Origin: an uncultured Bacillota bacterium
GTDB taxonomy: Bacteria > Bacillota > Clostridia > Tissierellales > Tepidimicrobiaceae
DNA length: 7,904 nt
Reading direction: 5' to 3'
Assembly: GCA_937967955.1 (NCBI GenBank)
Contig: CALBUB010000055.1
Coordinates: forward strand, 1-7,904
Position numbers and translations under genes: made by a program. Shown piece by piece: positions 1 through 6,647 of this stretch. Every line of letters begins with the position of its first letter. Within the stretch, counting starts at the first letter, position 1. The notes beneath the pieces were generated by a model. It saw only the letters and a program-made list of their open reading frames with translations, was not told the origin of the DNA and ran no database searches.

Positions 1-64
1 GATGACAATAGTATCTCTAGTATTTGCACAGCTATTTGTAACATTTGGTGGAATACTATTCTAA
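1..64 (+). CDS. C-terminal tail of an unidentified membrane protein (partial)
   Basis: The frame that starts at base 2 is open to a TAA at 62-64 and reads MTIVSLVFAQLFVTFGGILF. The stretch is almost wholly hydrophobic and looks like a last membrane helix ending at the C-terminus. The first codon happens to be ATG, but no ribosome binding site can be judged at the window edge, so I read this as the end of a longer gene cut by the window. A U-tailed hairpin follows 15 bases after the stop, as expected at the end of a transcription unit. SecG is one possibility, because it is a short two-helix protein and clostridial secG genes often lie upstream of rnr-smpB-ssrA, but nothing in these 20 residues proves it. 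Confidence 0.5.
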   Translation, partial: MTIVSLVFAQLFVTFGGILF

Positions 65-79
65 TTGAATAACAAATTT

Positions 80-111
80 GCCCTCTTTTTAGAGGGCTTT
101 TATTATTTTTT
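80..111 (+). terminator. Rho-independent terminator after the partial membrane-protein gene
   Basis: A perfect 7-bp stem (GCCCTCT at 80-86, AGAGGGC at 91-97) with a TTTT loop is followed by a T-rich run to base 111. This is a classic intrinsic terminator. It separates the partial gene at the left edge from the hydrolase-led operon. Confidence 0.9.
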
Positions 112-133
112 GAAAATAAATAATAACCAAAAC

Positions 134-142
134 TGTTATATT
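134..142 (+). promoter_or_regulatory. Candidate extended -10 promoter for the hydrolase-led operon
   Basis: TGT followed by TATATT at 137-142 resembles an extended -10 element. No convincing -35 box lies 16-18 bases upstream; a TTGAAA at 110-115 is 21 bases away, which is too far. A promoter is expected here because a terminator precedes and a gene run follows, but the very AT-rich sequence offers several look-alikes, so the exact element is uncertain. Confidence 0.3.
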
Positions 143-198
143 AGCATATATATAGTTAATAATACTAATTAAAGAGTAGGATAATAGGATGGTTAGCT

Positions 199-954
199 AT
201 GGTTACTATTGAAAATATGAATATTAATTATATATGTGTAGGAAAAGGAGAAAACATATTGGTTCTACACGGCTGGGGAGCCAATATAGACACTATTATG
301 CCTATTGTAAATTTGTTAAAGGATCACTTCAAAGTCTACGCTTTGGACTTACCAGGCTTTGGTAAAAGCGACAAACCTGAATTTCCTTTTAATTCCCAGG
401 ATTATTCAAGGATTGTAAAGAAATTTATGGACCTAATGGAAATAAAAAAAGCTACCCTCATTGGCCATTCCTTTGGAGGGAAAGTGTCAATAATACTAGC
501 TGTAAATCATCCTGAAAGAGTAGAAAGACTTGTACTAATTGACAGTGCAGGTATTCCTCCAAAGAGAAGTATAAAGTATTATTTAAAAGTCTATAGCTTC
601 AAAACCTTGAAGTTTATATATAAGCTTGTATTTGCTTGGAATAAGAAGGAAGAAAAAATGGAAGCATTTTATAGAAGATTTGGTTCTGCTGATTATAGGA
701 ATGCTGATGGGGTAATGAGAAAAACATTAGTCAAAGTAGTAAATGAAGATTTAAGGCCAATCCTCAAAAAAGTAAGCTGTCCAGCTTTGTTGATTTGGGG
801 AGATAAAGATGAGGATACTCCCATATATATGGGAAAAATAATGGAAAAAGAGATACCAGATAGTAGCTTAGTGGTTTTGGAGAGAGCAGGCCATTATTCT
901 TATTTAGATGACTATTTTAAGTTTGCTGCTGTTTTAAATGCTTTTCTCACATAG
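199..954 (+). CDS. Alpha/beta-fold hydrolase, substrate unknown
   Basis: A 251-residue protein of the alpha/beta hydrolase superfamily, near the usual length for a single-domain member. The oxyanion-hole motif HGWG is at residues 24-27 and the nucleophile elbow GHSFGG at 89-94, with Ser91 as the predicted nucleophile. The acid is probably Asp204 in WGDKDEDTP, and the base is His232 in GHYSYLDD. The triad therefore looks intact. Residues 120-190 form the lysine-rich, variable cap region that normally sets substrate choice. There is no signal peptide, so it should be cytoplasmic. The ATG at 199 has a weak AGGATGG at 186-192; the ATG at residue 7 is a possible alternative. The gene lies 40 bases before the Mur ligase gene with no terminator between, which suggests co-transcription with cell-wall genes. 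Esterase, lipase, thioesterase or amidase activity are all possible. Confidence 0.9.
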   Translation: MVTIENMNINYICVGKGENILVLHGWGANIDTIMPIVNLLKDHFKVYALDLPGFGKSDKPEFPFNSQDYSRIVKKFMDLMEIKKATLIGHSFGGKVSIILAVNHPERVERLVLIDSAGIPPKRSIKYYLKVYSFKTLKFIYKLVFAWNKKEEKMEAFYRRFGSADYRNADGVMRKTLVKVVNEDLRPILKKVSCPALLIWGDKDEDTPIYMGKIMEKEIPDSSLVVLERAGHYSYLDDYFKFAAVLNAFLT

Positions 955-980
955 GGTTATCCCCTTTAACATAACAGCTT

Positions 981-997
981 GGGGGTGAAATTATTTG
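981..997 (+). promoter_or_regulatory. Ribosome binding site fixing a TTG start
   Basis: GGGGGTG at 981-987 sits seven bases before the TTG at 995. The only in-frame codons between the upstream stop (TGA at 986-988) and this TTG are AAT and TAT, so no longer start is possible. The TTG keeps the complete first membrane segment, which starts almost at once. Confidence 0.8.
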
Positions 998-2641
998 GAC
1001 AAGATAGTGATACTTTTACTAATAATATTAACTTGGTTTTATTTTGTAATGAGAAGAGGTAAGTTTTTTTTGCATATGTTACAGCTGGAAGGCTATAAGG
1101 GAAGGAGATATATTAAATGGCTAAATAAAAGTGAAAAAGCCTATAACCATAGATTGAAGAGAGCCCTTTTATTGTTAACAATAGCTACAGTAGTCTATAT
1201 TGCTTTTATAAATCTATTGAAGGATAGTTTATTGTTGATATTGAGAATCTTTTATTACTTAACTTGGCTTGTCTTTGTGATAAGTAACTCTTCCACTGAA
1301 ATGGAAGAAAATAAAAAACCTTTAGTATTTACTAATAGAGCTAAAAGGCTTTTTACAACCAGCGGTCTAGTAAATTTAGCATTTGCTTTTATAATTTTTA
1401 TATTATATTTGCAATATAGAGGTTTAAATCTAAAATATATTCCTTTCGTCTTATATTTATATTTTCTCATATACATCCTACAGTCCTATATCCTATATAT
1501 TTCTAATACAATTGTAAAACCCATAGAGATAGGCATATACAGATATTACTATAAAAAAGCCCAGAAAAAAATACAAAGCATAGATAAACTTCAAGTAGTT
1601 GGGATTACAGGGAGTTTTGGAAAAACCAGCACTAAGTTTATTACTACTACCATATTAAAACAAGGCTATAGGGTATTAACTACTCCTGAAAGCTATAATA
1701 CTCCTATGGGAATTAGTAAAGTTATAAATGGAGAATTGAATGAAAAACATGAAGTTTTTGTTGCTGAAATGGGTGCAAGAAACATAGGTGATATTAAAGA
1801 ATTGGCTAAACTTACAAGCCCTACCATTGGTGTAATAACATCTATTGGCCCTACCCATCTAGAAACCTTTAAAAATATAGACAATATAATGAAGACTAAA
1901 TATGAATTAATAGAGGAACTTCCGCCGGAAGGTGTGGCCATATTTAACTATGATAACAAGTATATTAGGAAGCTGGCAGATAAAACTTTTAAAGAAAAGT
2001 TACTCTTTGGAATGGAAGAAGTGGAGAAATTAGACCTGTATGCAGAAAATATTGAAACTACAGAAGAAGGTTCTATATTTACTATTAAAGATAAGAAAGG
2101 CAACAGCATACAGTGTAAAACTAAACTATTAGGAAAGCACAATATATACAACATATTAGCTGGAGCTTGTGTTGGCTTAGCATTAGGCTTGAATTTAGAA
2201 CAGATTAAGAAGGGAATTGAAAAGATAGAACCTATACCCCACAGATTAAATATTATAAAGCCAGCTTCAGGAATTACTATCATAGATGATTCCTTCAACT
2301 CTAATCCAATTGGGGCAAAGGCTGCTTTAGATGTATTACAGCAGTTTAAAGGAGGTAGAAAAATAATAGTAACCCCTGGTATGGTGGAATTGGGAGCTAG
2401 ACAAGATGAAGCTAATAGGGAATTTGGGAAGAATATTGCCAAAGTTTGTGACTATGTGATTTTAGTAGGCAAGGACATTACAAAAGCCATATATGAGGGA
2501 CTTATGGAGGCAGGATATAATAAAGAGCATATATTTATTGTAGATAGCCTAAAGGAAGCTACTACAATAATTCAACAAATAGCAAGGCCTAAAGATATCG
2601 TTTTATTTGAAAATGACCTGCCTGACAATTATTATGCTTAA
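995..2641 (+). CDS. Membrane-anchored MurF-like Mur ligase
   Basis: A 548-residue Mur ligase family protein. Residues 1-195 are not the usual UDP-substrate domain: hydrophobic segments appear at about 3-19, 55-75, 78-97, 122-141 and 148-170, separated by basic stretches. The ATP-dependent ligase part starts near 200, with the P-loop GITGSFGKTSTK at 203-214, a TKYEL lysine region at 301-305, GKHNIYN at 380-386, PHR at 415-417 and DDSFNSNP at 431-438, all typical of MurF-type central and C-terminal domains. The end reads FENDLPDNY, where classical MurF has a KGSR-type motif. MurF joins D-Ala-D-Ala to UDP-MurNAc-tripeptide. The ddl gene 16 bases downstream supports this pathway, but the altered N-terminus leaves the true acceptor open. 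MurT is less likely, because I see no four-cysteine zinc motif. Family assignment is firm; exact reaction is inferred. Confidence 0.85.
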   Translation: MDKIVILLLIILTWFYFVMRRGKFFLHMLQLEGYKGRRYIKWLNKSEKAYNHRLKRALLLLTIATVVYIAFINLLKDSLLLILRIFYYLTWLVFVISNSSTEMEENKKPLVFTNRAKRLFTTSGLVNLAFAFIIFILYLQYRGLNLKYIPFVLYLYFLIYILQSYILYISNTIVKPIEIGIYRYYYKKAQKKIQSIDKLQVVGITGSFGKTSTKFITTTILKQGYRVLTTPESYNTPMGISKVINGELNEKHEVFVAEMGARNIGDIKELAKLTSPTIGVITSIGPTHLETFKNIDNIMKTKYELIEELPPEGVAIFNYDNKYIRKLADKTFKEKLLFGMEEVEKLDLYAENIETTEEGSIFTIKDKKGNSIQCKTKLLGKHNIYNILAGACVGLALGLNLEQIKKGIEKIEPIPHRLNIIKPASGITIIDDSFNSNPIGAKAALDVLQQFKGGRKIIVTPGMVELGARQDEANREFGKNIAKVCDYVILVGKDITKAIYEGLMEAGYNKEHIFIVDSLKEATTIIQQIARPKDIVLFENDLPDNYYA

Positions 2642-2644
2642 ACT

Positions 2645-2660
2645 GGGGGGATTATCAGTG
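2645..2660 (+). promoter_or_regulatory. Ribosome binding site fixing the ddl GTG start
   Basis: GGGGGG at 2645-2650 lies seven bases before GTG at 2658-2660. The same frame stays open back to a TTG at 2607, but that would overlap the Mur ligase gene by 35 bases and add 17 residues ahead of the normal Ddl N-terminus (KKKVAVIFGG). The GTG is therefore the better start. Confidence 0.85.
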
Positions 2661-3833
2661 AAAAAGAAGGTAGCCGTCATATTTGGGGGAAGGAGTGTAG
2701 AACACGATGTATCAGTAATAACTGGGCTACAAGTGTTAGAAAATATAGATAAGGAGAAATACGATACTATACCTATTTATATAGATAAAAAGGGCAAATG
2801 GTATACTGGGGATAGCTTAAGGGAATATAAAAACTTTAAGGAGAAAAATTTAAGGGATTTAAAAGCTGTAACCTTCTCCTTAAATGCCAATGATCATAAT
2901 TTATATTTACATCCGGAAAATTTAGGATTGTTTAGTAAAAAAATAGTTGATAAGATAGATATAGTATTTCCTACAATTCATGGAACTAATGGAGAAGACG
3001 GTACCCTTCAAGGAGTGTTGGAATTGATAAATATCCCCTATGTAGGTGGCGGAGTAGTTGCTTCTTCAGTGGGAATGGATAAGATATTGATGAAAGATGT
3101 ATTTAAAGCTAACAATATACCAATAGTGGATTATATATGGTTTTATAGGAATGAATGGCTTGTAAACCAAGAAGATATAATAAATAGGATAGAAGATACT
3201 TTAGGCTATTCAGTTTTTGTGAAACCTGCTAACTTAGGTTCCAGTATTGGAATATCCAAAGCAAAGGATAGGGAAGGTTTAATAGAGGCAATTGAGATTG
3301 CTATTAGGTATGACAGGAAGATAATAATTGAGAAGGCAGTAGAAAATGCTAGAGAAATCAATTGTGCAGTAATGGGATATAATGAAGATGTTATTACATC
3401 TTTATGTGAAGAGCCTTTAGGTTGGAAAGAAATATTGACTTTTGAAGATAAATATATTAAAAGCAATATTAAAGGAAATGGGAAAAATAATAGAAGAATA
3501 ATTCCTGCAGATATTAAGGATGATATTAGGGAGAAAATAGAGGATTTAGCAAAGAAAGCTTTTGTTTCTATTGACTGTAGTGGAAACTCTAGAATAGATT
3601 TTTTATTAGATGGAGAAAACATCTATGTTAACGAAATAAATACTTTGCCAGGCTCAATTGCTTTTTACCTATGGGAAGGCAAAGGCTATCCTATAAAAAA
3701 ATTGATAGACCATATGATTGAAATTGCTGTAAAGGTTCATGAAGAGAAAAATAAGAATATGTATAATTTTGATGTAGATTTATTCAATCAACTGAATTTC
3801 AACAGCATGAAAATAAGAAGCAGCAAAATATAA
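2658..3833 (+). CDS. ddl: D-alanine--D-alanine ligase
   Basis: Cytoplasmic ATP-grasp ligase that joins two D-alanines for the end of the peptidoglycan stem peptide. From the GTG start it has 391 residues, longer than many Ddl proteins (about 300-370). Visible motifs are VIFGGRSVEHDVS (8-20), HGTNGEDGTLQG (108-119), VKPANLGSSIGISK (188-201), SRIDF (311-315) and NEINTLPG (325-332); Asp314, Glu326 and Asn328 fit the metal-binding set. Glu15, the Ser195/Ser196 pair and Tyr266 in EDKY match the Glu-Ser-Tyr triad of D-Ala-D-Ala enzymes; D-lactate ligases usually have Phe or a His-type loop at the Tyr site. The omega loop between Tyr266 and IIPAD (281-285) is long and basic. About 30 polar residues follow the conserved core at the C-terminus. 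The gene is 16 bases after the Mur ligase and 37 before rnr, consistent with one operon. Confidence 0.95.
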   Translation: MKKKVAVIFGGRSVEHDVSVITGLQVLENIDKEKYDTIPIYIDKKGKWYTGDSLREYKNFKEKNLRDLKAVTFSLNANDHNLYLHPENLGLFSKKIVDKIDIVFPTIHGTNGEDGTLQGVLELINIPYVGGGVVASSVGMDKILMKDVFKANNIPIVDYIWFYRNEWLVNQEDIINRIEDTLGYSVFVKPANLGSSIGISKAKDREGLIEAIEIAIRYDRKIIIEKAVENAREINCAVMGYNEDVITSLCEEPLGWKEILTFEDKYIKSNIKGNGKNNRRIIPADIKDDIREKIEDLAKKAFVSIDCSGNSRIDFLLDGENIYVNEINTLPGSIAFYLWEGKGYPIKKLIDHMIEIAVKVHEEKNKNMYNFDVDLFNQLNFNSMKIRSSKI

Positions 3834-3870
3834 GTAAAGGAGAAACTAAGGAAAAGAATGGAGGATCAGT

Positions 3871-5982
3871 ATGGGTATAAAAGGAAACATAATAAACTTT
3901 ATGGAAGAAAAGCTGTATAAACCAATGCTAAAGGAAGAACTAGCAGCTCAGTTTGGTATAAAGGGAAAAGAGATAAAAGAATTTTATAAAGTACTAGATG
4001 AAATGGAAAAAGAAGGCGTCATAATCCAAACTAAAACTGGAAGATATGGCCTTGTATCCAAGATGAATTTAGTGGTAGGAAAATTAGAAGGTAACGAAAA
4101 AGGCTTTGCCTTTTTAATTCCTGATGATAAGGAAAAAGAGGATATATTCATTCCAGCTGAAGGTACTAATGGAGCAATGGACGGAGATAGGGTAGTAGTA
4201 AAAATAATTAATTCTGGAATTGTAGATAAGAGGGATGAAGGAGAAGTTATAAAAATATTAAAAAGGGCTAACAAGACCATAGTTGGTACCTATGAGGATA
4301 GCAAAAATTTTGGTTTTGTAATACCAGATAATTCTAAAATATTCTATGATGTGTTTGTGCCTAAAGAACATAAAAATGGCGCTAAAACCAACCAAAAAGT
4401 AGTAGTAGAGATAACTAGATGGCCTGAAAAAAGGCGTAATCCAGAAGGAAAGATAGTGGATATATTAGGCTATGTGGGAGAAAAGGGTGTAGATATACTT
4501 TCCATAATTAAAGAATATAAATTACCAGAAAAGTTTCCAGATAAGGTGAAAAAACAAGCACAGCAAATAGGAGAAACTATAAGTGAAGAAGAACTAAAAA
4601 ATAGGGTTGATTTAAGGCATTTAAATACTTTTACCATAGATGGACCAGATGCTAAAGACTTTGACGATGCAGTATCTATAGAAAAAATTGGAGACAATTA
4701 TAGATTAGGAGTTCATATAGCAGATGTATCCTATTATGTAAAGGAAAACACTCCTTTAGATAAAGAAGCTTTCAAAAGAGGAAACAGTGTATATTTAATC
4801 GATAGAGTAATTCCAATGCTACCTGAAGAATTATCCAATGGCATATGTAGTTTAAAGCCTAATGAGGATAGGCTTACTCTATCAGTATTCATGGAAATAG
4901 ACCAAAAAGGAAATGTGCTAAACCATCAAGTAGTTGAAGGTGTAATAAGAAGTAAAGCCAGGCTAATATATGATGATGTTTCTGACCTATTGGAAAAGGG
5001 TGATGACAGAGCCTTTAAAGGCATGGATGAAATTGTCAGGGATTTAAAGCTGATGGAAGAGCTTAGCCATATTTTAAATGAGAGAAGAGAAAGAAGAGGA
5101 AGTATCGATTTTGATTTTCCTGAAGCTAGAATAATACTAGATGAAAATGGGAAACCTGTAGACATTGTAAAAGAGGATAGAAGGATAGCTAATAGAATGA
5201 TAGAAGAATTTATGCTTATTTGTAATGAAACTATAGCAGAGGAAATGTATTGGGCTCAAGTACCCTTTTTATATAGAATACACCAAGAGCCAGATGAAGA
5301 TAAGATTAGCGGTTTAAACAAATTCCTCCATAACTTTGGCTATATGCTTAAAGGCAGCCAAGAAATCCATCCTAAGGAGTTGCAGAAGATTACTAAGGAG
5401 GTAAAAGGGAAGAAAGAAGAAACCCTTATAAATACAATGATATTAAGATCTCTGAAAAAGGCTCGTTACAGCAGCGAACATGATATCCATTTCGGTTTAG
5501 CTGCTAAATATTATAGCCACTTTACTGCCCCTATAAGGCGATATCCAGATTTACAGATACACCGCATAGTTAAGAAGTTCCATAAAGGAGGCTTAAGCCC
5601 TAGAGAACTGGATAAATTGGAATTTAGGCTACCAAAGATAGCAGACCATACATCTGAAACAGAAAGAATTGCAGAAGAAGTAGAAAGAGAAGTAGATGAT
5701 TTGAAGATGACCGAGTATATGGCAGAGAGGATTGGAAATATATACGAAGGTATGGTTTCATCTTTAACTTCCTATGGAATGTATGTACAGTTAGAAAATA
5801 CTATAGAAGGCTTAGTCCACTTTGAAAACATGATAGATGATTACTATGAATTCGATGAGGAAAACTACTATGTAATTGGAAAGCATACTGGAAAGAAGTA
5901 TAGATTAGGGGATATTGTTAAAGTTAAGGTGATTGATGCTAATTTGATTAGAAGGACCATAGATTTTATGCTAGTACCATAA
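3871..5982 (+). CDS. rnr: Ribonuclease R (3'-5' exoribonuclease)
   Basis: A processive 3'-5' exonuclease of the RNase II/R family that can degrade structured RNA and helps clear faulty mRNA during trans-translation. The 703 residues show a winged-helix N-terminus (about 1-62, ending EGVIIQTKTGRYGLV), two cold-shock domains (about 66-130 and 135-200, with KGFAFLIPDD and NFGFVIPDN), the RNB catalytic domain (about 245-575) and an S1 domain (about 622-703). The four metal-binding aspartates of TIDGPDAKDFDDAV are Asp257, Asp263, Asp265 and Asp266. The conserved HFTAPIRRYPD is at 550-560. The helix-turn-helix and two cold-shock domains favour RNase R over RNase II. The protein stops directly after S1 and lacks the lysine-rich tail of E. 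coli RNase R. The start is supported by TGGAGG at 3859-3864. smpB and ssrA follow, the usual arrangement in Firmicutes. Confidence 0.97.
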   Translation: MGIKGNIINFMEEKLYKPMLKEELAAQFGIKGKEIKEFYKVLDEMEKEGVIIQTKTGRYGLVSKMNLVVGKLEGNEKGFAFLIPDDKEKEDIFIPAEGTNGAMDGDRVVVKIINSGIVDKRDEGEVIKILKRANKTIVGTYEDSKNFGFVIPDNSKIFYDVFVPKEHKNGAKTNQKVVVEITRWPEKRRNPEGKIVDILGYVGEKGVDILSIIKEYKLPEKFPDKVKKQAQQIGETISEEELKNRVDLRHLNTFTIDGPDAKDFDDAVSIEKIGDNYRLGVHIADVSYYVKENTPLDKEAFKRGNSVYLIDRVIPMLPEELSNGICSLKPNEDRLTLSVFMEIDQKGNVLNHQVVEGVIRSKARLIYDDVSDLLEKGDDRAFKGMDEIVRDLKLMEELSHILNERRERRGSIDFDFPEARIILDENGKPVDIVKEDRRIANRMIEEFMLICNETIAEEMYWAQVPFLYRIHQEPDEDKISGLNKFLHNFGYMLKGSQEIHPKELQKITKEVKGKKEETLINTMILRSLKKARYSSEHDIHFGLAAKYYSHFTAPIRRYPDLQIHRIVKKFHKGGLSPRELDKLEFRLPKIADHTSETERIAEEVEREVDDLKMTEYMAERIGNIYEGMVSSLTSYGMYVQLENTIEGLVHFENMIDDYYEFDEENYYVIGKHTGKKYRLGDIVKVKVIDANLIRRTIDFMLVP

Positions 5983-6023
5983 TACTTCATTCAGGATGAA
6001 AAGTTCATCCTGAATGGAGTATT
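5981..6023 (+). repeat. 20-bp intercistronic hairpin between rnr and smpB
   Basis: The arms 5981-6000 and 6004-6023 pair over all 20 positions with one G-U wobble (T5987 with G6017) and a 3-base loop (AAG). The stem starts inside the rnr stop codon (TAA, 5980-5982). The bases after it, ACTTATCTATTGAC, contain no T-run, so this is not a standard intrinsic terminator. A structure that protects the 3' end, an RNase III or other processing site, or an attenuator are possible. A candidate promoter for smpB starts ten bases later. Confidence 0.85.
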
Positions 6024-6032
6024 ACTTATCTA

Positions 6033-6061
6033 TTGACAAGTTTTTCAAAGGTTGATAAACT
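6033..6061 (+). promoter_or_regulatory. Candidate sigma-A promoter for smpB
   Basis: TTGACA at 6033-6038 is a perfect -35 box and TAAACT at 6056-6061 a four-of-six -10 box, with exactly 17 bases between. Transcription would begin near 6068 and leave a leader of about 30 bases before the smpB ATG at 6099. It lies just after the rnr hairpin, so smpB and ssrA could be expressed independently of the upstream operon. The weak -10 is the main doubt. Confidence 0.55.
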
Positions 6062-6085
6062 TTCTTTAGACTTAAATAAATATTT

Positions 6086-6101
6086 GAGTGGTGATTCTAT
6101 G
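6086..6101 (+). promoter_or_regulatory. Ribosome binding site deciding the smpB start
   Basis: GAGTGGTGAT at 6086-6095 closely matches the anti-Shine-Dalgarno complement GGAGGTGAT, correctly placed before ATG at 6099-6101. The frame is open back to a TTG at 6033, but that TTG is part of the -35 box and would add 22 residues not expected in SmpB. Confidence 0.8.
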
Positions 6102-6563
6102 TCAAAGGAAGCTGTAAAAAAAGTTGCTACAAATAGAAAAGCAAGACATGAGTATTTTATTGAAGAAACTATTGAAGCAGGTATAGTATTAAAGGGCACT
6201 GAAGTAAAATCCATAAGGCAAGGTAGAGTAAATATAAAGGATAGCTATGCAACTATTAAAAATGGAGAAGTTTTCTTAAATGGAATGCATGTAAGCCCTT
6301 ACGAACAAGGTAATATATATAATGTGGATCCTTTAAGAACAAGAAAGCTTTTATTACACAAAAGGGAAATTAGGAAACTTCATTCCTATATAATGCAAAA
6401 AGGTTATACTCTAATACCTTTAAGCATATATATTAAAAATGGATTAGTAAAAGTAGAATTGGCAGTAGCCAAAGGTAAGAAGCTTTATGACAAGAGAGAG
6501 GATATAGCCAGAAGGGATGCAGAAAGAAGGATAAGACAACACCTGTCTCCTAAATACCAATAG
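6099..6563 (+). CDS. smpB: SsrA-binding protein SmpB
   Basis: The tmRNA partner protein, which binds the tRNA-like part of tmRNA and places its C-terminal tail in the empty mRNA channel of a stalled ribosome. The protein has 154 residues, the usual family length. The N-terminal region has NRKARHEYFIEETIEAGIVLKG; the core continues with GTEVKSIRQGRVNIKDSYA and HVSPYEQGN, followed by DPLRTRKLLLHKREI. The C-terminus GKKLYDKREDIARRDAERR is the conserved basic tail that becomes helical in the decoding site. All expected conserved blocks are present and nothing is missing. The start is the ATG with the strong binding site, which gives the normal MSKEAVKKVATNRKARHEY beginning. ssrA lies 84 bases downstream with no terminator between, so read-through into the tmRNA gene is possible in addition to the tmRNA's own promoter. 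Confidence 0.98.
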   Translation: MSKEAVKKVATNRKARHEYFIEETIEAGIVLKGTEVKSIRQGRVNIKDSYATIKNGEVFLNGMHVSPYEQGNIYNVDPLRTRKLLLHKREIRKLHSYIMQKGYTLIPLSIYIKNGLVKVELAVAKGKKLYDKREDIARRDAERRIRQHLSPKYQ

Positions 6564-6623
6564 AATTAAAAAATAAAAATATTAAAAAATTTGGTTGACA
6601 TAATATTTAGCTTTTGATATAAT
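6564..6623 (+). promoter_or_regulatory. Consensus sigma-A promoter of ssrA with AT-rich upstream element
   Basis: TTGACA at 6595-6600 and TATAAT at 6618-6623, separated by 17 bases, match the sigma-A consensus at all twelve positions. The bases before the -35 box (6564-6594) are nearly all A and T, with A-runs at 6568-6573, 6575-6579 and 6584-6589, resembling an UP element. The start point should be near 6630, leaving about 18 bases to be removed by RNase P at the tmRNA 5' end. Strong promoters are expected for this abundant RNA. Confidence 0.93.
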
Positions 6624-6647
6624 ATATGCTGCACTACTAAACACTGT

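Noticed and set aside
958..988. CCCC at 961-964 could pair with the G-run of the Mur ligase binding site and mask it
   Set aside because: Only four or five pairs around a loop of about 16 bases are possible; this is too weak to claim a regulatory switch.
1948..2442. Long open frame on the minus strand (164 codons) inside the Mur ligase gene
   Set aside because: It lies wholly within a well-supported gene, its protein resembles no family I recognise, and it looks like the antisense shadow of AT-rich coding sequence. The minus-strand frames at 3206-3622 and 3984-4280 were rejected for the same reason.
2607..2657. TTG start at 2607 giving a 408-residue Ddl
   Set aside because: It would overlap the Mur ligase gene, lacks a good binding site and adds residues ahead of the normal Ddl start; GTG 2658 has a strong binding site at the right distance.
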